Source: an uncultured Slackia sp. (lineage in GTDB: Bacteria > Actinomycetota > Coriobacteriia > Coriobacteriales > Eggerthellaceae). From it: a stretch of DNA of 33,465 nt. The DNA lies in assembly GCA_934646845.1 (NCBI GenBank), contig CAKUEV010000001.1, positions 1-33,465 of the forward strand. The letters run 5' to 3'. The notes beneath the pieces are model-generated. The model was not told where the DNA came from. It ran no database searches and was given only the letters and a program-made list of their open reading frames with translations. Numbering within the stretch: the stretch's first letter is position 1; the number at the start of each line of letters is the position of its first letter. This document shows positions 23,758 through 31,134 of the stretch, one piece after another. A program made the position numbers and the translations under genes.

Positions 23758-25371
23758 TTACGCTTCCCAGTTGCCCACTTCGGAAAGCTCGATGTCGGGA
23801 TTCTTGTCGACCGCCCAGTTCACATTCCACGGGCTCGTGAACAGCAGCAGGCGGCGCCCGCGCATGTCCTCGACCTTGAGCGTGTCACGCGTAACGTTCA
23901 GGCTCGAGAACTCGAACGTCTTCGGGTCGGTTTTAATCCAGCGCACGTCGGTATACGGAAGGCCCGTGCGGCGCACTTCCACGCCGTATTCGCTCTTCAG
24001 GCGCTGCTCGAGCACCTCGAGCTGCAGCACGCCCACGACGCCGACGATGACGCTTTCCATGCCAAAACCCGGCTCGCGGAAAATCTGGATGGCGCCCTCC
24101 TGAGCCAGCTCCTCCATGCCTTTCACAAACTGCTTGCGCTTCAGCGTGTTCACCTGCGTGATGCGGCTGAACATTTCAGGCGCAAACGTAGGAATTTCGG
24201 GGAACTGCACATGCGTTTTGCCCGTGCACACCGTATCGCCGATGTTGAAAATACCCGGGTCGAACAGACCCACGATGTCGCCCGCGTACGCTTCGTCGAC
24301 AATCGCGCGGTCGTCAGCCATAAGCGACGTGCCCGTGGCGAGCTTGAGCTTCTTGCCGCCCTGCATATGGAAGGCCTCCATGCCGCGCTCGAATTTGCCC
24401 GAGCAAATGCGCACGAACGCGATGCGGTCGCGGTGGTTTTTGTCCATGTTCGCCTGGATTTTGAACACGAAGCCGCTGAAATCGTCGCGCTGCGGGTCGA
24501 CCTGTTCGCCGGTGAGCGTGTCGGTGTACGACAGCGGGCTTGGCGCCAGGCGCAAGAATTCCTTCAGGAAGGGCTCGACGCCGAAGTTCGTGAGCGCCGA
24601 ACCGAAGAACACCGGCGAAAGCTTTCCGCAGCTCACAGCGGCGTAGTCGAGCTCGTCGCCCGCACCGTCGAGCAGCTCGATGTCGTCCATCAGGTTCTCA
24701 TGGTTCGCCTCGCCGATGAGCTCGCCCAGCTCGGGCGCACCGAGCTCGGCTTCGATTTCGGCAACCTTCTTCGTGGCGTTCGCGTGGCCGTCGCCCTCGA
24801 ACGCGATCACGCGGCGCGCCTGGCGGTCGAACACGCCGCGGAAGTTCTGGCCGCAGCCGATGGGCCAGTTCATGGGATACGTGCCAATGCCGAGCACCGA
24901 CTCGATTTCCTCCATGAGGTCAAACGGGTCGCGCGCCTCGCGGTCGAGCTTGTTCACGAACGTGAAAATGGGGATGTGGCGCAGCGTGCACACTTTGAAG
25001 AGCTTCTTGGTTTGCGCCTCAACGCCCTTGGCGGCGTCGATGACCATGACGGCGGCGTCGGCAGCCATGAGCGTTCGATACGTGTCTTCGGAAAAGTCCT
25101 GGTGGCCAGGGGTGTCAAGGATGTTCACGCAGCAGCCGTCATAGGTGAACTGCAGCACCGACGACGTGACCGAAATGCCGCGCTCCTTTTCGATGTCCAT
25201 CCAGTCGGACACGGCATGTTTGGAAGACGATTTGCCTTTGACCGAGCCGGCGGTTTGAATGCTGCCGGTATAGAGCAGCAGCTTTTCGGTGAGCGTAGTT
25301 TTGCCTGCGTCAGGGTGCGAAATAATCGCGAACGTGCGGCGCGAGGCGATTTGGTCGGCAAGTGGTGCCAC
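23758..25371 (-). CDS. prfC: Peptide chain release factor 3
   Basis: A 537-residue translational GTPase that removes RF1/RF2 from ribosomes after termination, close to the usual ~529. G1 ISHPDAGKTTLTEKLL, switch II DTPGHQDFSEDTYR and NKLD for guanine specificity are present, together with the RF3-type RRTFAIISHP opening and C-terminal QLEVLEQRLKSEYG. The start is GTG 25371 (VAPLADQIASRRTFAI): AGAAAGGA lies 5 nt upstream (25377-25384), and this matches the family N-terminus, whereas an ATG at 25545 would add 58 unrelated residues. Monocistronic, divergent from the clpP-like gene. Confidence 0.96.
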   Translation of the reverse strand: MAPLADQIASRRTFAIISHPDAGKTTLTEKLLLYTGSIQTAGSVKGKSSSKHAVSDWMDIEKERGISVTSSVLQFTYDGCCVNILDTPGHQDFSEDTYRTLMAADAAVMVIDAAKGVEAQTKKLFKVCTLRHIPIFTFVNKLDREARDPFDLMEEIESVLGIGTYPMNWPIGCGQNFRGVFDRQARRVIAFEGDGHANATKKVAEIEAELGAPELGELIGEANHENLMDDIELLDGAGDELDYAAVSCGKLSPVFFGSALTNFGVEPFLKEFLRLAPSPLSYTDTLTGEQVDPQRDDFSGFVFKIQANMDKNHRDRIAFVRICSGKFERGMEAFHMQGGKKLKLATGTSLMADDRAIVDEAYAGDIVGLFDPGIFNIGDTVCTGKTHVQFPEIPTFAPEMFSRITQVNTLKRKQFVKGMEELAQEGAIQIFREPGFGMESVIVGVVGVLQLEVLEQRLKSEYGVEVRRTGLPYTDVRWIKTDPKTFEFSSLNVTRDTLKVEDMRGRRLLLFTSPWNVNWAVDKNPDIELSEVGNWEA

Positions 25372-25539
25372 GGGGGTCCTTTCTATGGGTGCGCCCGCTG
25401 CGATGTACGCCGAAAAGCGGCCGGCGATGCGGGCGAATGCATACGAACAGTGCATTATATCCCAGGCGGCGCAGCGCGGCGGCGTGTCCAACAAAATACC
25501 TGATAAGAGTACTTTTTCGAACGCTTGTGCTATTTTTTC

Positions 25540-25569
25540 TTGCAAAATGCGAACCGAGCGTGCTATATT
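25540..25569 (+). promoter_or_regulatory. Sigma-70-type promoter upstream of the ClpP-like gene
   Basis: TTGCAA (25540-25545), an 18-bp spacer and TATATT (25564-25569). The predicted start is near 25576, some 320 nt before the ClpP-like ATG. Confidence 0.5.
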
Positions 25570-25586
25570 CGAAATGCACCCGTTAC

Positions 25587-25605
25587 GGCTGATTCAGCCT
25601 TTTTT
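25587..25605 (+). terminator. Early terminator or attenuator in the clpP-like leader
   Basis: GGCTGATTCAGCC (25587-25599) forms a short hairpin and is followed by six Ts (25600-25605), only about 30 nt after the predicted start site. No plus-strand gene precedes it. Confidence 0.5.
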
Positions 25606-25894
25606 AAAACCGCATGGGGGACGCATCGGCGGCCCTTGCTTATGAGTCGCGCACAGCGCGACGGCGTGTTACATGCTGGTTCATTTTTTCCATCACAACC
25701 GAATACGAAGACGCATCCCGAGCAGAGTGATTTTTGTTGCCATTTCGCGCTTTCGTGCGACCTTGCGGCGTTTTGCATCGCCTTGCGACCCTTCAAAGTC
25801 TCGCGGCCATATCACCGCAACCCGTATCGCTTTCGCCGGCGCCCCCTCGCTCATGCGCACCCGTAGCGTCTTCACGCCCCTTGGAAGGAGCCCC
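25606..25894. other. Leader region of the ClpP-like gene, no separate gene
   Basis: About 290 bp between the early terminator and the ClpP-like ATG. An upstream in-frame ATG at 25673 would add 74 Arg-rich residues with no ribosome site, so I treat this as untranslated leader. Confidence 0.5.
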
Positions 25895-26488
25895 ATGAGC
25901 ACGTTTTCCTACTCGCCCCAAATTACACAAGAAACCGCACTTGGCCTCGAACGGTTCGACATGCGCGACGAGATGCTCGCCTGCCGCGAGCTCGAATTGT
26001 GCGGGCCCGTCGACGCGGAGTCGGTCGCGGACATTATCCGCGGCCTGCGCCACCTGCAAAAATCCGACCCCGCCGCACCCATCACGCTGTTCATCAACAG
26101 CCCTGGCGGCGAGGTGCAATCAGGACTGGCGCTCTACGACGTGATGAGCGCCATCAGCTGCCCCGTGCGCACCGTGTGCCTGGGGCTTGCCGCCAGCATG
26201 GCCGCGCTGCTGTTCATCGCCGGCGACACGCGAGACATGCTGCCGCACAGCCGCGTCATGATTCACGACCCACTCATCGGCGGCGCTGGCGTGGGCGGAA
26301 GCGCCCTTTCAGTGAAGGCGCGTGCCGACGATTTGATGCGCATTCGGGACATAACCGCGCAGGTCATAGCCGAGCATACCGGCATGCCGCTCGAGCGCGT
26401 GTTCGAGCTCACGGCCCGCGACACGTATTTCGAGGCCGAAGAAGCCGTTGCCGCGCATTTGGCCGACCGCGTGATTCGCGAACTCTAA
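25895..26488 (+). CDS. ClpP-like serine protease
   Basis: A 197-residue member of the ClpP/crotonase peptidase family. The catalytic triad is in place: Ser101 in GLAASMAALL, His124 in RVMIHDP and Asp176 in TARDTYFEAEEA; NSPGG (68-72) shapes the oxyanion region. Length and layout match housekeeping ClpP, but the Ser motif and the GGAGVGGSALSV stretch (129-140) differ from the usual GQAASMGA and GGxxGQASDI, so it is a divergent, second-type ClpP. GGAAGGAG lies 4-5 nt before ATG 25895. No Clp ATPase gene is present. The next gene, 294 bp on, codes for a VirD4/TraG-like ATPase, which is an odd partner for a protease. Confidence 0.88.
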   Translation: MSTFSYSPQITQETALGLERFDMRDEMLACRELELCGPVDAESVADIIRGLRHLQKSDPAAPITLFINSPGGEVQSGLALYDVMSAISCPVRTVCLGLAASMAALLFIAGDTRDMLPHSRVMIHDPLIGGAGVGGSALSVKARADDLMRIRDITAQVIAEHTGMPLERVFELTARDTYFEAEEAVAAHLADRVIREL

Positions 26489-26782
26489 GCGGCGCGCGGT
26501 CGTGGCCGCGATACGCGCCGCAACCACAGTCGTCATGCGCACGGCCCCAGCACCGAGCTCGGTACGGTCCAATGCAGCACGACCCAACACTGAGCGCGAT
26601 GTGACGCAGCGCAAGATCGCCGCGGCCCAACGCGGTGCAAGGTCGGAGGCGCGCTTCTCCCATGAATCACACCAACGACCGCGTCGGCCGCATTCCTCGC
26701 GCCCCGCACTCCCCGCATCCCTCGCGAACGAACACGTCAGCCGCATTCCCCATTCGTCAACAGCCCTTTTAAGGAGAGCCTT
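26489..26782. other. Gap between ClpP-like and T4CP-like genes, no gene seen
   Basis: 294 bp of GC-rich sequence. CCGCATTCC recurs (about 26690 and 26741). No terminator or promoter is evident, so read-through from the ClpP-like gene is possible. AAGGAG just before 26783 is the ribosome site of the next gene. Confidence 0.4.
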
Positions 26783-28237
26783 ATGAAAATCGCCGAATTC
26801 GAAACCCTCGTCGAAAACACAGCCGAAACCGGGCGTGGCCCTTGGACCGACGCCGCCGTGGAATCGGGCCTCATGCACGAAGCCGACACGTGCGACCCGC
26901 GCCTCGCATACCGCGGACGCACCCTGCTCACCGCCCATACCGAAATCGAAACCGACACCTGGCAAAGCGGTCTGAACAACAACGTGCTCGTGCTGGGCTG
27001 CTCGGGCGGCGGCAAAACCCGACACCACGTCAAACCCAACCTGCTGCAGGCATCGGGCTCCTACATCGTGCTCGACTGCAAGGGCAGCCTATATCGCGAA
27101 GTGGGGCCTTACCTGGCCGAAGCGGGATACGTAGTCGACCAGCTCGACTTCTCCACCATGGGAGGCACCGTGGGCTACAATCCACTCGCCAACGTGCGTT
27201 TCGTCGACGGCGAACCCCTTCAGCAAGACATCATCGCCATCGCCTCGGCGATTTGCCCCATCGAAGACCACGAAAGCGACCCATTTTGGCCGCAAGCCGC
27301 CGCGAACTATCTGTGCGCCTACATCACCTATGTGCTTGAGGCGCTGCCGAGCACCGAGTGGCACATGGGCTCGGTGATGCAGGTGTTCGAGGCGGCCTGC
27401 TCCGGCCGCGTTGACAGGATGTTCGCCCAGCTCGATGCCGACGAACCGGGCGCGTTTGCGCCTGCGCTCTACCGTCGCACGAGGGTTACCTGCGGCGCCG
27501 AGAAGATGCATTCGAGCATTCTGGGGATTCTTGCGGCGAACCTCATGCCGTTCGGTTTTCCCGAGGCCACAAAAGCGTATCGCCGCGCGCGTCAGGTGGA
27601 TTTTCGTTCATTCGGCCGCGAAAAGCGTGCGCTGTTCGTCACCATCAACGATATGGACCGCAGCCTCGATAGGCTCACGAGCATGTTCATTCGCCAGGCG
27701 TTCTGCGCGCTTTGCGATTCGGCCGACCACGATTACCCCGACCATCGCCTGCCCGTGCCCGTCCGATTCGTGCTCGACGATTTCGCGAACCTGAACCTGC
27801 CGCACATCGACGACGTGCTGGCTGTCATACGCAGCCGCGAGATCAGCTGCACAATCATTTGCCAAACCATAAGCCAGCTTGAAGCGCGCTACGGAACGCC
27901 CGCCGCGAATTCGATCATCGGCAACTGCGACGCGCAACTCGTACTCGCCTTCCAAGACGAGCGAACCGCGCAGTACTTCGCCACGCGCGCCAACAAGCCA
28001 GCGAGCGCGCTGCTCGAAACCCCAGCCGGCATGTGGTGGGTGTTCGTGCGCGGGCAGCGCGGCCGCATGGAGCAGGCCTTCCGTCTCGAAGACCACCCGC
28101 GCTACCCCGAGCTCGCCGCATGCCTCGAGCGCGCCGAGGCGGAAGCGGTTTTCGGCACGCCCGACGAATGGGAATTCGAGGAATTCTTCGACTTCGACGA
28201 GCCAGACGAACCGTTCAGCCCCTGCCCCGCGGCATAG
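26783..28237 (+). CDS. VirD4/TraG-like type IV coupling ATPase without membrane segments
   Basis: A 484-residue protein of the T4CP family, whose members are hexameric ATPases that hand DNA or protein to type IV secretion channels. Walker A LGCSGGGKTRHH (71-82), YIVLDCKGSLY (94-104), GYNPLA (131-136), Walker B RFVLDDFANL (328-337) and CQTISQLEARYG (360-371) follow the VirD4/TraG order. The usual N-terminal transmembrane helices are missing: the first 60 residues are hydrophilic, and the C-terminus ends in an acidic Glu/Asp/Phe-rich tail. No relaxase or secretion gene lies in the window, so it is an orphan. AAGGAG precedes the ATG. Neighbours are a ClpP-like protease upstream and a converging nuclease-like gene. 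Confidence 0.88.
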   Translation: MKIAEFETLVENTAETGRGPWTDAAVESGLMHEADTCDPRLAYRGRTLLTAHTEIETDTWQSGLNNNVLVLGCSGGGKTRHHVKPNLLQASGSYIVLDCKGSLYREVGPYLAEAGYVVDQLDFSTMGGTVGYNPLANVRFVDGEPLQQDIIAIASAICPIEDHESDPFWPQAAANYLCAYITYVLEALPSTEWHMGSVMQVFEAACSGRVDRMFAQLDADEPGAFAPALYRRTRVTCGAEKMHSSILGILAANLMPFGFPEATKAYRRARQVDFRSFGREKRALFVTINDMDRSLDRLTSMFIRQAFCALCDSADHDYPDHRLPVPVRFVLDDFANLNLPHIDDVLAVIRSREISCTIICQTISQLEARYGTPAANSIIGNCDAQLVLAFQDERTAQYFATRANKPASALLETPAGMWWVFVRGQRGRMEQAFRLEDHPRYPELAACLERAEAEAVFGTPDEWEFEEFFDFDEPDEPFSPCPAA

Positions 28238-28377
28238 GCGCAGGGCAACGAGCATAGGGATGGATTGCGGTTCGTTCCCTGTCCAGCCACCGGCCCTTGC
28301 GCAGCGAGCCATCTCGCAGGCGCCATGGACCATTCGGTCAACATCGGCCGTTGGGTCCTGGACAGCGAGCCGGCTCT

Positions 28378-29367
28378 CTACCAGGGGAGCTCAACTTCTG
28401 CCGCGCCCTCGTCGGTTTGCCCCGCACCAGCAGGCTGCGCGACATCGGACCGTGCGACGTCCGAGCCGACGCCAACAACCTGGACAACAAAAGGTTTCGT
28501 GCCAACTAATCGAGCAGCGTCATGCTCCGAGCCAACAGATTGCGCACTGGCAGATTGCGCGGCGCCCGATTCCGAACCAGCGGACCGAGCGACGGAAGAT
28601 TGAGAGGCATCAGGCCCCGCGCCAGAGAGCTCCGCGGCAGCAGGCTGCGCGCCAGCAGGTTTCGCCGCTGCAGACCCCGACCCCTTCACAAAAGCGTGGT
28701 TATCGCAGGTCGCACCGCATGAATCCTTTCTCACGTGCTCCAGATACCCGCGTATGCTGTAATGGTCAGCTCCGTCGAAAGAGTCCTTCCTGTTGCCATC
28801 GGCCTCGAGGCTTCCCAAATATCCGTTGTCGACCGTTCTGCCCATTTGGTCGATAACCGACGCGTACCAGTGACCCGTCTCATCGGCGGGCTCGCGCAAC
28901 TGGCAGGTAATCGCGAGCTTGCCGTTGTCGGCCTGGGTGAAAGCGCCCGATTCGCGCAGTTTGCGCAGATGCTCGCCATCGATCCAGAAACTAATAAATG
29001 GCGCCTCGTAGGCATCGGTCAGCATGCTGTTGCGATTGTCATATACGTAGCACACGAGCGCACGGGTTCGCGCCGCACACAGCATGTTGACTTCGCTTTC
29101 CTTTAGCATGAAATACACCGTTGTATAACCGCGCATGCCTTCCCCCGCCTTCTGGACGGTAACTACGGCAGTTTTCACCTGGAACATGAGCGTTTCAGGC
29201 TGCACCGATGGATCTTGAAGCTGCGCCTTCAAGTTCACCGTCACCACATCGACGCCCATATCGGCCGGCGGACGCAGCGCATCGAGACCGTTACGATACA
29301 GCGCGCCCATCAGTTGAAACTCACCCGTGTAGCCGTTATAAAGAAGGTTGTAGAAGTTCTGGTCCAT
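28378..29367 (-). CDS. PD-(D/E)XK nuclease-like protein with low-complexity C-terminal tail
   Basis: A 329-residue protein. The first ~220 residues look like a restriction-endonuclease fold: Glu16 in GYTGEFQLMGALYRNG, Asp40 in ADMGVDVVTV and FQVK (62-65) give the E...D...Q-x-K pattern seen in Mrr- and DUF4365-like domains. After KGSGS the last ~100 residues are Ala/Ser/Gly/Gln-rich, with loosely repeated PAGAQPA and SAGSESGAAQ units, ending PW; probably disordered. ATG 29367 has AGGA 6 nt upstream; a longer in-frame opening at 29520 runs through degenerate repeats and is less likely. It converges on the T4CP-like gene with 140 bp between. The role is unknown; a defence or mobile-element function is an inference from motif and neighbours. 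Confidence 0.72.
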   Translation of the reverse strand: MDQNFYNLLYNGYTGEFQLMGALYRNGLDALRPPADMGVDVVTVNLKAQLQDPSVQPETLMFQVKTAVVTVQKAGEGMRGYTTVYFMLKESEVNMLCAARTRALVCYVYDNRNSMLTDAYEAPFISFWIDGEHLRKLRESGAFTQADNGKLAITCQLREPADETGHWYASVIDQMGRTVDNGYLGSLEADGNRKDSFDGADHYSIRGYLEHVRKDSCGATCDNHAFVKGSGSAAAKPAGAQPAAAELSGAGPDASQSSVARSAGSESGAAQSASAQSVGSEHDAARLVGTKPFVVQVVGVGSDVARSDVAQPAGAGQTDEGAAEVELPW

Positions 29368-29371
29368 GGCA

Positions 29372-29862
29372 TTCCTATCGCGATTTTGACGGCTGCCATT
29401 GTACGCCATTCGCTTTTCAGCAGGCACCATCGGAAGCCCTTCGTTTTTTTCGACGAAAGGCGCCATACGTTCCCCGTTTTCGGTAAACGCCGTGCACCAT
29501 TCATTTTCGACAAGCGACATCGAATACTGGCCGCCTTTCAGAAGTCCCGCATTTCATTCACTTTTTGGCGAGTTTCGTTGACGACTGACCCGTTTTGCCA
29601 AACGTTTTACCATGCGCCGCTCGCCCATTAGCAATGAGTGACGTCTGTGCCCCACACTTTTCAGCGGACATCGCCATGCACCATTCGCCTCTTGACAGAA
29701 CCATTGAAACCATTCGCTTTGAAGGCTTCACTATGCGCTTTCGCGGCCGGCATCGCACAGCATCCCCTCACGCCAGTCTCATCGCGCACCACTCTCATGA
29801 GTCATTCCCAGCGTGCTCCGTCCGCCTTTTAACGAACGTAGCCATGCGCCGTTCACCATATG
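29372..29862. repeat. Degenerate ~34-nt repeats upstream of the QVK nuclease-like gene
   Basis: On the minus strand about nine diverged units occur, each opening near GCGAATGGYGCATGGC and continuing to a GAAAA-rich end. Clear ones are at roughly 29838-29862, 29665-29690, 29608-29628, 29480-29510 and 29385-29405. The unit next to the gene ends a few bases before its ribosome site. They produce similar short peptides in different frames, so they are not one intact coding region; they may be a decayed coding repeat or a regulatory array. Confidence 0.55.
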
Positions 29863-29864
29863 CC

Positions 29865-30016
29865 ATGCATAAAAAGGCACGAAGTGCGTAGCCTCTCCGG
29901 AAGTCGTCAAGTAGACCGGTTTTTCGAGAACATGTGACCTGGGGTTTTACAAAGCCGCAAAGACGGCTGCGCGCCGCTCGCGCAAAGACCTACGCACTTC
30001 GTGAATATTTTTGCGA
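29865..30016. repeat. ~152-bp inverted-repeat element, copy 4 (most diverged)
   Basis: The arms (29865-29894 and 29987-30016) share GCACGAAGTGCGTA / TACGCACTTCGTG, with the outer parts eroded. The central motif GACCTGGGGTTTT is at about 29936-29948. It lies between the degenerate repeats and the dehydrogenase gene at 30136. Confidence 0.88.
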
Positions 30017-30135
30017 AAACGGCAGATGCACGCGGAAAGCGGCCGCTCAAACCCAATCGCGACGCGTTTCTCGGCATGGCACGCGCCGCGCTGTACAATC
30101 GGTCGAGAAACTTCCCCATTCGAAAGGTTGCCGCC

Positions 30136-31104
30136 ATGCCGAAAATCGTCATCACCGACTCCGATTTCGAAAACAGCGACTTCGAGTTCGCCATGGCGCG
30201 CGCCGCGGGCGTCGAAATTGCCGCGTTTCAAGGACCCAAGCCGCAGGACATCATTCGCAACGCCGCCGATGCCGACGCCATAGTGACCTCATACGGCACA
30301 TTCACGCCCGAAGTGTTCGCGGCGCTGCCAAACCTGCAGGTCGTAAGCCGCACGGGCATTGGCTACGATACGATTGACGTGCCTGCCGCCACGGAAAACA
30401 AAACCGCCGTGTGCGTGGTGCCCGGCTATGGCACGGAAGTGGTTTCCGACCACGCCATTACCCTTGCCTTGTGCGTGCTGCGGCGCATGAATGAAACCGA
30501 CGCAGACATGCGCGCGGGCATTTGGGATTACGCCCGCCATCGCCCGCTGGGCCAGGTTTACGGCCGCACGTTCGGCGTGGTGGGCATGGGCGAAATCGGA
30601 CGCGCGACCGCACGCAAGGCCGCGGGGCTCGGCTTCCACGTGATATGCACGTCGCGCTCGCTCGTGCCAGGGCGCCGCACGCCCGAGGGCTATGACATCG
30701 TGGAATACGAGGAGCTCCTCCGCCGCGCCGACGTGGTGAGCTTCCACACCGCGCTTACGCCCGACACGCGCCACATGCTCGACGCGCACGCGATTTCCCT
30801 GATGAAACCCGATGCCATCGTCGTGAACACCGCCCGCGGAGCCGTTGTCGACACAGTGGCGCTCGCCGAAGCGCTCAATGCCGGCAAGCTGTGGGGCGCA
30901 GGCATTGACGTATTCGAAAATGAGCCGGTCGAACGCGACCATCCGCTGCTTTCGGCGCCGCACACCGTGCTCACGCCGCACGCGGCATACTGGTCGGAGG
31001 AATCGGGCGAAGAGCTTCGCCGCCGCGCCATGCAAGCCGCGATCGACGTCGTGAGCGGCGTGCGTCCGATGGATTGCCTGAACCCCGAAGCGCTGCGTTT
31101 CTAG
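30136..31104 (+). CDS. D-isomer-specific 2-hydroxyacid dehydrogenase (phosphoglycerate dehydrogenase-like)
   Basis: A 322-residue NAD(H)-dependent enzyme that interconverts 2-keto and D-2-hydroxy acids. Catalytic-domain block SRTGIGYDTIDVPAATENKT (71-90), Rossmann motif GVVGMGEIGRATARKAAG (147-164), NTARGAVVDT with the catalytic Arg, DVFENEPV with the Glu, and TPHAAYWSEES with the His are all visible. The relatives closest in look are C-terminal-binding-protein or SerA-like dehydrogenases without an ACT domain. ATG 30136 (MPKIVITDSD) has GAAAGG upstream; a longer frame from 30001 starts inside the 153-bp element family copy 4 and is rejected. Converges with the FAD oxidase gene, 30 bp apart. 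Confidence 0.93.
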   Translation: MPKIVITDSDFENSDFEFAMARAAGVEIAAFQGPKPQDIIRNAADADAIVTSYGTFTPEVFAALPNLQVVSRTGIGYDTIDVPAATENKTAVCVVPGYGTEVVSDHAITLALCVLRRMNETDADMRAGIWDYARHRPLGQVYGRTFGVVGMGEIGRATARKAAGLGFHVICTSRSLVPGRRTPEGYDIVEYEELLRRADVVSFHTALTPDTRHMLDAHAISLMKPDAIVVNTARGAVVDTVALAEALNAGKLWGAGIDVFENEPVERDHPLLSAPHTVLTPHAAYWSEESGEELRRRAMQAAIDVVSGVRPMDCLNPEALRF

Positions 31105-31134
31105 CAAGCCCTATCGCCCATCTCGCCCACGCGT

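Noticed and set aside
26783..28237. Integrated conjugative element
   Set aside because: Only a coupling-protein-like gene is present; no relaxase, VirB4-like ATPase, integrase or attachment site was seen in the window.
15722..30016. CRISPR array
   Set aside because: The repeats are inverted pairs dispersed over kilobases between genes, with no cas genes and no regular direct-repeat array.
30001..30135. N-terminal extension of the 2-hydroxyacid dehydrogenase from an ATG at 30001
   Set aside because: It begins inside element copy 4 and the family N-terminus fits MPKIVITDSD at 30136, which has a ribosome site.
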